Assembly: GCA_004794785.1 (NCBI GenBank)
Contig: SJOL01002009.1
Location: 43,984 to 107,983, forward strand
DNA length: 64,000 nucleotides
From: Opisthorchis felineus
Taxonomy: Eukaryota; Platyhelminthes; Trematoda; Opisthorchiida; Opisthorchiidae
Direction of reading: 5' to 3'
Positions 1 through 11,000 of the stretch are shown one piece after another; the first letter of the stretch is position 1; every line of letters begins with the position of its first letter. The notes below the pieces were generated by a model, which was not told the origin of the DNA, did not search any database, and worked only from the letters and a program-made list of their open reading frames with translations. The translations under genes and the position numbers were made by a program.

Positions 1-1150
1 CTTTCTTCCAGCAACCAATAGTTGTTGTCTTCCTTGATCTGAAAGCTATCTTTGACTCTATTGCCGTCAGGTACTATGTTAGTGCCTCTGGAGCTAAAGT
101 GTCCCCCGTAAGTTCTTGACCCTTCCTAAGGCGCTGTACGGCAACTCTCACGGACGTGTGCCGTTCTACGAGAAGCTCTCGCCTGAGTTCACTACATCAA
201 GTGGTTTCAGGCAAGGCTGTCCTTTTTCACCTTTCCTCTTCAACTTTGTCGTCTATATCATTATGGAAGAATCACTACCGGCCGCTAATACCTGTGTATT
301 CGAAGTGCTCCCGGGGTGTCCGCTCACAGATATCGAGTACGCAGACGAAATAGCTGTTGTTGGATCTGATGCCGTCATGATGCAAATAATATTAAATAAT
401 CAAAATAATTCTGCCTCACGGTTTGGCACGCGCTTCACACCTGCAAAGTGTAAAGTACTGCTGCAAGACTGGGTGGGCTCGAACCCTAATCTCCTGATTT
501 AGGATGAACCGATTAAGGTAGTAGACAAATTTGTCTACCTTGGCAGCTGTCTCAGTCCGGGTGGTGTCGGCAAAGGTGCCATTTCCATCCGGATTGGGAA
601 GGCCAGATCAGCTTTTGTGAACCTGCGTCACCTGTGGCGTAGGTGTGATATCAGCTTATCCTTCAAGAGTCGGGTTTACAATACTGCACTGCCCTCCATA
701 TTATTGTAGGGGTCGGAAACATGGACGTTGCGCGCTGAGGACGTCAAACGAGCTAGGGGAGGTCAAACAACGCCTTGGAAGTGAAGTATGAAAGCCACTA
801 TTAGCAAATTTGCCTGCGCTGGTCATTGTCGTCTCCCTGGATGGGGACCCCGGGACAGCATACGTCAGTAGTTAGAAACATTGTCAGATATGGCACAGTC
901 GCACCTTCAGTGGCACTCGTGCATCCAAGCTGTTACTTTCAATGCATAGCTCCTCTCCCAATCTTCCCAATGAAAAGTCCATTGACACCCCTTTATTTAC
1001 GCATCAATTATGTCAGCTCCCGCCTCCAATGCGCAGCTACCTACCCCACCTCCCCAAATCATCGGTGAAACTGTGTCAGCTGAAACCGCTGTACGGAAGT
1101 ACACAGTTTTTACAGCTGGACTTTACTTGTTCTGCATGCTTCTGTTTTTG
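1..1150 (+). mobile_element. Degraded non-LTR retrotransposon remnant (RT domain plus 3' tail)
   Basis: Conceptual translation shows pieces of a reverse transcriptase in several frames. There is a motif A-like stretch (LDLKAIFDS) near positions 30-60. From 116 to 502 an open frame carries RQGCPFSPFLFNFVV and then IEYADEIAVVG, the YxDD catalytic box with its last Asp changed to Glu. From about 505 to 700 follows the C-terminal region (FVYLGSCLS, FVNLRHLWR, GSETW). Stops and frame changes separate the parts, so the copy is dead. The stretch from about 780 to 1120 is a 3' tail also found at 50140-50560 on the other strand. The left end is cut by the window edge. Confidence 0.8.
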
Positions 1151-2319
1151 GCTGCTGGGTATACTCGCTGTGTGCATATGCACTCCGGTGAATAGAGAAG
1201 GTTGAAGCAGCCTTTATTACAAAAATCTATTTAACTCTTGGCCGTTTGCATTCCTGATGCATTTATGTTTCGGAATTCGGCGTCTTGAGTTTCTTGGTTA
1301 ACAATAGTGGTTGGATGCAGTCACGCTAATCCCCTTTGTTTCGGGATTATTGAGCAGGCGTGAAATGATGCGAATCAGGATATTCAGATGAAGGGGCTTT
1401 GAGGACATAACCAGGAGCGTGATCCAATAACAGGCCAGACGCCATGTGGCATAATAATAATATTGGGATGAGACGCGTGGGTGGACTTCAATATGCTATG
1501 TGGACATACATTTTGGACAGTTTTAACCTCACCCTTTCAGTCCGGGTTACAGATTCACGAGCATGAGGTGTGCTCATCTTCAAGAATCCTGTCGTTTTTC
1601 TGGGTAATAGGTGATTTTCGCTTAAAGCGTGTATGTCGCGGTTTTGATCGGTATTGATTCCGTCAGATCTGTTGTTAGCTCCTATCGCAAACTTTTAGTC
1701 ATTATGCGTATCCATTGAAAGATTCAGGTCCGATTTCTGCTCAGATTGCTTACTCCTAGGTTAGCACGGCCAGGGCTGCGTTTTTACTGTTCTCTGGCGA
1801 TTTCAAGTGTTCTAGCTGAAATATATCCGGCCATAATTAAAACACCTTGTGTGTATAATTCTGTGTCTACGAGGTTCAACCTTAACGAGTATCTACCGAC
1901 CATTCATACCGTTGTGCTGTATGAATCATTGTAGCCGTGACCACATGGATTGTTGAGGTGCTCACGCTAGTATCAATATTCGGTCTACAGTGCACGTATA
2001 TTATTCCTGTGGGTTGAACGACCAGGACTTCTGTGCGCGTGAAAAGACGTGACTCGTTCGCGCGTTCTGTTGGTTTGTGTGATATCATTTACTCCCATTT
2101 CTGTTGCTTCTATAGCTGTGCGCCTTGTTTAGAGTGACTTCTTATCTGCTTGGTCGTAATGATGTGTTACGGTTTGGTAACTGCTCCAAAGAGTCATCAA
2201 GCATTTCAATGAATAGTTGATCAGACGTGTGATTGGGGTATTAGTGGATTTGGTGGAGTGGTTAATTAACTGATGACTGGTGATACTGCTCAGACGAAAT
2301 GCCAACAAATCAGATTTTC
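1151..2319. other. No recognised feature
   Basis: No convincing exon, RNA gene or repeat recognised between the two non-LTR remnants. Only short chance open frames are present. An upstream exon of the membrane-protein gene that is visible from 4858 could lie here or further upstream. Confidence 0.4.
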
Positions 2320-3190
2320 GGTTATCATCATCACCATCATCATGATCATCGACAGCATGTCATCAGTGTTCAACGCTGATTCGTTGCCGTACAGCCATGA
2401 TTTATTTGAAAGCCTTATTGCGAAGAAAAGAATAGAAGTGGACGGCGAATGGACTTAGTGCTAGCTTAGTACAATCATTCCGAGGTGTTTACACCTCCAG
2501 ACATTCATTCAGACAATCTAAATAGAAACTGACAACAAGAACGCCACTGACATTGATTAGCAGCAACATCTTGCACCATCTCCAACCAGGCGCAGTGGGG
2601 GATCACGCGGTCCCCATCCTGGAAGGCGATTTGCACCGACAGCACCCAAACGTTTCGTACTGTCTTTCATACCCCTCCGCCATTTCAAGGATTGGCCACC
2701 TCTCTGCTTCTGCCACTCTGAATAGGACACAGAAAACAGCACTCTCTTCCATAAACCATAATTTAGCATACGTAATACATGTCCCAACCAACGCATCTTG
2801 TGTTGCTGGACACATTCTTCAATGAAAGTCCCCGTTGCACAATCGAACACTCGCTTTCTAACCTCCTCGTTACGGATTCGCCCACAACAATCTATACGAA
2901 CTATGGTTCGGAGAGAACGTTTGTCAAAGACCTGAAGACGTCTCAGTTCCGCTGCTCGAACAGGCCAAACCTCACAGCCGTACAATAAAACAGCCCTTGC
3001 TGTAGCCCGATACGCACGTCCCTTGAAGTTCAGGTATATACTACTTTGACGCGATAAGTTTCTCAAATTAGCGACTCGGCCCTTGCGGATTCGCGCGTTG
3101 ACTCATCTGTCACACTACAATCAGAAATAATGCGACTTACAAGGCCTATAAATCGCTCCACAGACGATCAGAAGTGGAACAGCGGTAATC
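2320..3190 (-). mobile_element. 3' fragment of non-LTR retrotransposon
   Basis: Read on the minus strand, positions 3066 to 2557 form one open frame of 169 codons. It matches the C-terminal part of the element at 59640-60300: ELRRLQVFDKRSLRTIVRID, then RKRVFDCATGTFIEECVQ, MRWLGHVLRM and GAVGANRLPGWGPRDP. Homology continues upstream to about 3185 and downstream into a 3' UTR. That UTR ends in a GAT-rich microsatellite at about 2320-2360, like the 3' end at 60440-60480. The 5' two thirds are missing, the truncation expected from target-primed reverse transcription. Confidence 0.82.
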
Positions 3191-4556
3191 TCGCTGTACA
3201 CAGGTCCCACATGCGAGCCCATCGAAATACGGGTAGATGAAATCAACCTTCGTCCCCGGTGTTCACAATGACAGTTCACCATCCGACTGCAGTGCGGTAT
3301 GCGAAGGTATTCGAAGCTCACCCTTCAGCCGAATCCAGATAATACTTGGGATATAATTCATGGATATTCACGATACTCTCCTTCTTCATTAGTCCGTTCG
3401 TTTGTCCCAAGACCTATTAATAGCGTGGACGATCATCACATGGAGTTACTGTCCGCAGGTTCTCACGCGGTTAACATCGGAGTTATAGCCTCCGGCAACC
3501 TAGTCTGAATCTACTCTTGGAAAATTCTTGAGGCAGAAGTTAACAGGAAATCCGATTCAGGGAGAGGATCAGTATGGTGGTGCTCATCACCAAGTTTGTG
3601 TTTGTAAGACGCTGTATTTTCCTAGATAGATAACTTGCTGTTCAATGGCTCACGCATTGCGCACTGGATTCCTGTGTACACTTACCTACCAGTCACTTAT
3701 TCAGTTCTGACTGTTCACTGAGATTTGAACCGTTCATTCTCACCTGCCCAGGCAATCGACTACTGCCATACGTACGCAGCATATTCAACCACTTTGTGTC
3801 CTGTGCACATAAGTTGTAAGTGATCTGTTGGTTCGTGGTGAAGTGGCTTCCTGAACAGGAACCGTTGCTTAGTTTGCGTCACAGGGATTCCTGCAGCACC
3901 TTTATTCACTGGTGAAATGCTACTTCCGTACCAAGCAGATTCTTGTACGTACCTCAGCAAGCGTTTATTGTGTTTTCGATGAGCCGAGGTGTCAGGTTAC
4001 CATCCGTTTCTCATGCGGTGTGATTATTTATGTGTTCCTCTGCAGTATTGATCATACACTGGATAATTGGACAGCAACGTAGTCAATACGAATCCTAAGG
4101 TTTTGGGTATCATTAGTGGCATCAAGCTATTTCGCAGTTGCACACAGTCGTACCCGCGATGGGTATGTAACCAAACCTTTCGATCCTCGGAGATCTACAC
4201 TGACATTTCCAGACAAAAGTTGGAAAACCAAGTGTCATCCAACTTCCCTCACCTTCACGACTTGCCGTTTGACTATTATCATTTGGGGATTGGTCATTGT
4301 TTCGAGAAACAATAACCAAATTCGTGGGCATTCAGACAACTTTCCAGGATAGATTGTAATCTTCGTTGTTCAAATATCTGCTCCCACCGATTTTATGCGC
4401 ATGGCTGATTGCTAATTAACTTGTACTGTGTTCGCAGAGACTCAATCCTATACGACGCACTACTTTGTTGTGGTTTGTTACCGATATAAGAAGTTGTCCT
4501 CCGTCTACGGTCGTTTTCAGCTGGACCCTTCGAAGCGTAATACTTTATGATTTTTT
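3191..4556. other. No recognised feature
   Basis: No gene or repeat can be supported. A short stretch near 4095-4125 weakly resembles part of the inverted repeat at 43405-43430, which is not enough to call. Confidence 0.35.
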
Positions 4557-4565
4557 GTTATGATA

Positions 4566-4750
4566 AGAAAAATCGTTCAGCTATAGCACCCTTTCGGTGC
4601 CTAGCCGCCATGCCACCAGAAGGAAGCATGAGGGCTGGTATACTGCCAGGTTGCCCAAGCCTAGACAGGGGAAGTCGAGAGGGGGAGGTCGGTTTTGAAC
4701 GACGGACCTTCCGGTCAGTAGATTCGCGCTCTAACCACTTGAGCCATCTC
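4566..4750 (-). mobile_element. tRNA-derived SINE copy 1
   Basis: Minus-strand copy of the SINE family seen also at 30500, 39384, 58542, 61091 and 62265. The 5' end (right side) has the polymerase III A box (TGGCTCAAGTGG) and, about 35 bases on, a B box variant (GTTCAAAACCG). A conserved body and a 3' end related to CTGAACGATTTTT follow. It is flanked by a 9-bp direct repeat, gttatgata, at 4557-4565 and 4751-4759, which I read as the target-site duplication. Polymerase III transcription is inferred from the boxes only. Confidence 0.85.
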
Positions 4751-4857
4751 GTTATGATACACATTAGGGGTTGCTTAAAAGAACGACCGCAACTCTGATT
4801 CGTACCGAAGTTCTTTTGTGAGTGTCTTTTAATGCATCTCTCTTTTTTCTCTCTCAG

Positions 4858-5032
4858 TTTGCTTCTTCTACTGGCCGGCGTCCCGGCTACAGTGTATGTC
4901 ATTGTGTGTTTGGCTACATCCATCGCACTCGAAAAAGACGATCTTTTGGTGGCATTTCGTTACAAGTGGATTATTTCGTCGATGGAGTGGGGCCTGTTGC
5001 TCGGCCTTGTGTTATCTGTTCTGTTTGTACGG
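4858..5032 (+). CDS. Exon of membrane-protein gene (58 codons, phase 2 start)
   Basis: It has a strong pyrimidine tract and acceptor (ttttttctctctcag) just before 4858, and a donor gtaagc at 5033. The frame gives two membrane segments separated by an acidic loop (ALEKDDLL). An ATG at 4832 in the same frame lies inside the pyrimidine tract and is probably not the start. Confidence 0.7.
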
Positions 5033-8000
5033 GTAAGCGCGCATTTTTGAGTTTTATCCATAGATTCTAAGGCGATGCTGATTCCTTTTTTTTAAAACAT
5101 TTGTACACTGCTTCTCGGTTTTCCATAGGTGGACCTTGCTGCACGTGACAAATCCTGGCACTGAAATCCTAGATGCAGTCGTCTAAAGAGAAAGTAATCC
5201 GTTTAGCGTCGTGTGATGCATATGGTTTCATTTCGTTTCCAGTACACACGCAGACAAGCTTCATCACTGTCTCATTTTCTTGATCATTAATGCAAACAGC
5301 GAACGAGAAACAGGCTACATTCTCCGGATCGATTAGAAATCATTGAGATTCTCACACCGTGTCCTTTTGCGCGCCAATTTTTCCACCATGTAAGCGCACC
5401 AGGTTAGCATTGCCAACCTGGTGGGAGTGTAGAATGCAACATCTGTTACCCTAAGTCCCGTGACAAAGATCCCCATAAGCCGCACATGTTTTCAACAGGC
5501 GGCTCTTAACGATAAGTCCTCGTGAATCCGAAGCAGAAACCATTCTACTTGCGTCCTCGTTTTTATTCCGCCACCGATTCACTCTAATGGATGCTGCTCA
5601 GCTTTTATCCTCCGTCTTCCAGATAGCTTGAAGGGCTGTAGATTTTCGACCCATGATCGAACGGGAGCTCCATGGTCGCCTATGATTCATGGCACATTAA
5701 GTGGTGTAATCTGCTTAACGAATGAAGCTGAGGAAAACCTAAACGCTGTAACTGTACTAAGTTACTCATCGAATGTAAAGCTAATCGTCTCATCCACCTA
5801 CACAGGACATTGATGCTGCAAACTTGATTAATCTCAAATGAATGGTTAGTACTTCTGAGCTATCTATTTTCCGAAAATCTGATCCGCTTTCATCCTATAA
5901 TTCTAGGAACCACCTGAAATGTCGCTTCAGTTTCTGTTGCCGGCTGGTGGAATTTGTTTTCGAAACGACCGGTTCGCCTCCTCCTATTCCAGAAAGTTGT
6001 GCATGACAAAGAGGTTAGGGTGCAAATCCGAATGGTCCGCATTGGTCAAATAAAGAGATCGCGCGATTTAAGAATCTGTACTTCGAAACACTGTAGTGAA
6101 AGCCCCATGAATTGTGGAGGGCTCTGGGGTAATTCAGTGGTAGTCGTTCCAGTTAACCTTGATGTAGAGCAACTGAATCAGCAACCTTGATAATCCGGGT
6201 CCACTGTCGTACTACGTTTCGTCGCCATCTTAGGTCGTTTTTCACACTTGACCAGATCTTTAAGCTACTGAACTGAGTCAAAATTCTTGAACCATTACTC
6301 CTCAGCAAACGAAATCATAAAAACTAGGGTGGAAACTATCCTGAGGGAGATGGCCCGCTGCAGGCTGCCTATTGACCCAGCTGGGGCGTTAGACGCTGTT
6401 GCTTACGTTGTGCATTTAATTTCTGAGGTGGATTTTGTAGCGTTTGGACAGTCTAATGCAGTTGGTAGCCTAATAAGACCGAACTTATACCGTGCATCTT
6501 CATAGCTATCTTGAGAACTTCCACGGTTCGCCGTGTATACTGACCAAATACTAGCTTTGATACTCTTCAAGTTGTCATCCTCTCGCTCGTACTTTTCTCC
6601 TATGCACTAGTGATCTCCTAATGTTTAACGACTAAATTGGGTGCGGAAATGCTGCGAACTTCCTAATTAGCTGTCCTTTCTGCTTGGATTCATTCACTCC
6701 TACCCTAAACAGCCTTCGTGAAGTGTCAAACTAAATGTCCCCAGGCATCAAGAAGACCACTTGAAGGCCTTCAAACAGACACGCTACTAGCCCTATTTTC
6801 GTGTAACCTTTCTGTTGATGGACAACGTGCATTCCACCTTATGAAGAATCTTTTGTTCTGATTATTCAGGTTCAGCCAGCTTGCCGCTCCCCTTAGTGTC
6901 ATCTCACGTTTGACCTTTCGTGTCGTTCCCCAGTTATTTTGATTATGCGTGTTTTTCACGACCTAAAAAATCTAGCATTCTGAATTTCCAGTCTTTTTAA
7001 TGTTTAACTAAATGCAGTGCACGTCCTAGAATTTCTTTTTCAAATTTTTCAAAATACTTGGTCGTTCTGCCACGACATCTTTAGCCGAAATCGTCCATGT
7101 CGCGTCCAGAGCCTTTTCACCCCGTTCCACCGGTTTCAAGTTTGAACTTTGAGCAGGACGTACTTCAGTGTTCAAAAACATACTCCAGTATATTGTACGT
7201 ATTGTGGTAAATCGAATCCAGTACCTCTGTTGTGGTGTTGTGTGGTTTCGGAATCATTAGCTAGGTTACTGGTATACTTCCTTTTGCGGCTCACAGAAAA
7301 TTGACCATACTTAGTTCCTGCTGGCTAAATAAACCCATTATCCTCCTTTTCTTCCACTCAGATGGACTTCACACTTCTTGGCATACCATCACTCTTCTGC
7401 TCCGTCGTTTATGCAACGTGCACATGCCTTCTTACTCAAGTACGGTTCTCCAATTCTCTTCGAGAAGCGATCGAACCTAGTCAACCTGACCTGCTGCCCA
7501 CTCTGTCCTTGCAACCGGATGAATCAAAGAAGTTGAAAATGTTCCTAATACGCGCCAGAACACGCTTCATGTTGATGAAGTATGGACCTAGTGCAGTCGC
7601 TTTTATTGTTTTTTCAACATAACCTTACATTGCAGTTTGCACTCTCAGTTGAATACACCCCGGTCTCCAAAGGCCCAACCTTAGTTCCAGTTCATCCGTT
7701 AGACTGTTCCACTCAGGTCGGTTTATTTCCCTTGCTTTTGGGGATTGATTTGACAATGGAGTTGGGTTTGTTCTGTTAGCAACCTAGTAGAAATATCGTA
7801 GCAGGAAGTATTTGGAATCTAACTGACCGCAAAACCAATGCACACACACATGCTACTCTGCGTTAGAGCTTTGGCCAACTTTACCATCAGACTCAAACCC
7901 ATTCAATGTTATTCATATTCATCACTGGTTATGAATTATATGTTATGGGTGCGAAGATTATTAAAGGTCGCACAGGGTTGAATACGCAGTATGTTAAATA

Positions 8001-11000
8001 ACATAATCACTGTCACCGGTGTAAGCACACCGTAAGCACGTTACCTATCTCGTGCTTGTTGTGCCATCATCTATGTAAGGTAGAGTCACACAAGCTGACC
8101 TGTGCGTGTAGATTTATGTGACGCATTGTGCTCATCACTGGTGAAACAGTGACTTGGGTCAGCGGACCTTCGCGTGGTGGAGTGCATTCCGTACGCTTCA
8201 TCCAGCGCGCACTTAGTACTAATCCCCAACCGGTTTCCTCTGCTCTCTGTGGCAGGTGACCTGGTGTTTGGCCCAGTTTTGTGCTGTGTGTGACACTGGT
8301 CTATTTACTACCTTTCAACGCGTTACTTTCCTCATAGTCGAACCATTTTCTGTGTAAAAGCAGATCGACCGTTTAGTTCAGTTTATCAACCAGTACAACT
8401 TACTGTGGTTTCGGTCCACATGTTATTTGGTTGCTTGCATTGTCAACTTGCAAAATCCATGGAGCCAGCCTGGTTTCAACTTGCTGATTGACGCAGCTTT
8501 CGACGCTGTGTTGCATTCAGAAATCTGGTTTCTACAAGTAGAATGCATCAAAGAAGGTGCCTCCAAAGCCTTGCTGTTATCTTGTGGGAGCAAATGCCGA
8601 GCTTCTTCGGATGTTTTTAGGAGAGAGTACTTACGCACCATAGATTATTTGATACGAGGGCCTGGCCGCGTGTTTCCAACCGTCTGTCTGGCCGAGTTCC
8701 TCCTCCCAATCGTTCACAAGACGGAAACTGATCTAAGGTGGACAGGTTACCACCCAGCAGAAAAACATGAATGCCATCACCAGCACACTCACTTTCGCTA
8801 ACAGCTGTCATCGCTCTGGATGATTACTTCTAGACGGGCTACAGTAACGGTTAACGACAGACAGAACCTAGCCACATCATACTCAATGGTGTCGGTGTAC
8901 CGTAGCTACTGACCTTACTCTAGGCCTGGGCAGTTACTTAACCCTAGCATCTGCGAGACATATTGCACCCAGCTGTACCGTCATAACTGGATCCGTACTT
9001 TGGTACTTTGAGCTGTCGCATCATGTGTGCCATTCTGGAATCCAAAGTCGTTATTCACCAGCAAACAAAATCGTGGCAGTTGGAAACACGGTACAGCTTA
9101 CTCGCGGATGATGTTGAATACGGCAATGATGATGCCAGTGGAACACCGAAATCACAGGTAAACGAGATTAATGGTAAGCGACTAACTACGATGGCACCAT
9201 TGGTTGCGCAATATGACGGTCACTGCTAGTGGCTGCGTAACTCACGAGAACAATCGATTCACAATTGGGTTAAGCACGACTGCTGTTTAAGCCATCCAAC
9301 ACCCGGTTAAGGTGAAGCTATTGTGGGGCTGTAGAATCCTGCTCACACTCTTTCCAGGTTACTCTTCGTGAGCTCATTACTCCAGCGCTGCTTCCCAACT
9401 GTCATATCTTCCAGGAAAGTGCTTCGGACAATTCCCACTTGTTCGCTTCCACTAGCCTTCGCCACCACAGAGAAAAGTGTTTGCAGCATTTTATCTAGCA
9501 TACCATATGTTGTCAGGGCAGTGTTCAGTTGACGAGACAATTCGGTGTGTTTCAGCTAGGCGATTGGATACATCTGTTGGTTCCCATAGTAGATCCATCC
9601 TATTTTGCACATGCTGATGGTTCATTATGGAGCTTTAAGTTAGTTCTTTCTACAAATGGGTTTCCACATAACCCTTTTTCTCCCACGTGAAATGAATCTG
9701 CCACGCAGTTAACCAGGTTACTTTAATTAAACTGAGAGTTCAGTCAGTTTCACAAAGCTTCGCCCCACTGCCGTTCCTCAGATAACTTCCATCCATTTGG
9801 ATACCACACGATCTTTTATTACCAATACTTCCAACACCGCTAGTTTCGGGTTAATCAGTTCAGGTGTGGCTCATGCACTAGAGTTGACCAAGTTGTATTC
9901 ACCGACACTAGGTTGGATCGGTAGAGAATGAACGCTCATTAAACGTTGCATATAGTTGGTGATATCGACAGAACGCGATAGACAAGGTAAGGTCGTTTGC
10001 ATTTTTCGTTGAAACGGGGACTGTTAACCACTGTGAATTGGTAAGAATGCTTCTTATCACTACATTAGGCATTGTATCTCAGCGTCTTGGTTTAAAGTAT
10101 GATTATCTAGGTGGTAAGTCTTCCACATCAGCTCTACCTTGCTTTGTGGTAAGTTTGACGTGATCACCTTGGGATCGCTTCCCTTCGTTAGACGGTCGGG
10201 CAACTTGAACTTAAGGGTGCGGGTTCTCCGCCGGACGAAGTACGTAACCACCTTATTGAGTTTGATTGGTTCTGCCGCAGGCGAGCTATTTCTTTTCATA
10301 AGAAATCCCACACGTCTCGTAATCACTGCTTCTCTGTGTCCATTACATTCAGCCTAGGCTTCATAGGCAAGCGCAGAAGACCCTTTCAGCTTAGAGCTGC
10401 CATCTTTTTAGCCACAACACAATATGCGGGCACCGGCTTGTTGTAAAATTTGTTTTTGACATTTTTTATGATAACATGAATGATCTCTGTATGGTTTGAA
10501 TCAAGTTGATGCCATGTCGACACAAACCTAGTCGCACTCTCTCAATTATGGTTGACTATTTAGTCTTTCGTAAGCCCATGGAGACCAATGTAGTTGACCG
10601 TAGTCGGCACTGAACCACCGAGACAGTAGCAGGACCAAGCTCACGTCACACATACTGAAGTTTCTTTGAGTAGCCTCGTACGAGGTATCAATCATATGAC
10701 TTTGGGTATTCATCTCGGTAGACTGGCAAAATCTGGTAACTCATGCCGGTATGACCATCCGGTATTTTTACCAGGTTTTCTTTGAGCTACACAAGTATTT
10801 CGCCCAATCAAACGCACTTCTCTTACTTCTGCCTTTTGACTCGTTTTGTGTACTTGGATATCGGCAGCTGGGAAAGTAATGTCAGCGGATCTTTTTGTAG
10901 ACAGTCCAGACAGACTGCCAATATGTACAGTCTTTGGAGTTGTTTTCTCCATTTCATCTGTTCATTTTTGTCGCTCTGTCAATCTACGGCAAAATGATCT

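Noticed and set aside
1010..1195. Small ORF with a hydrophobic segment (61 codons)
   Set aside because: Its first half overlaps the non-LTR 3' tail shared with 50140-50560, so the open frame is most likely incidental.
4566..4750. Functional tRNA gene suggested by A and B boxes
   Set aside because: The same boxes recur in six dispersed copies with a common non-tRNA body and target-site duplications, which identifies a SINE.
8427..8801. 124-codon open frame in the large intron
   Set aside because: No splice context, no recognisable domain, and the opposite strand is also open over part of it.
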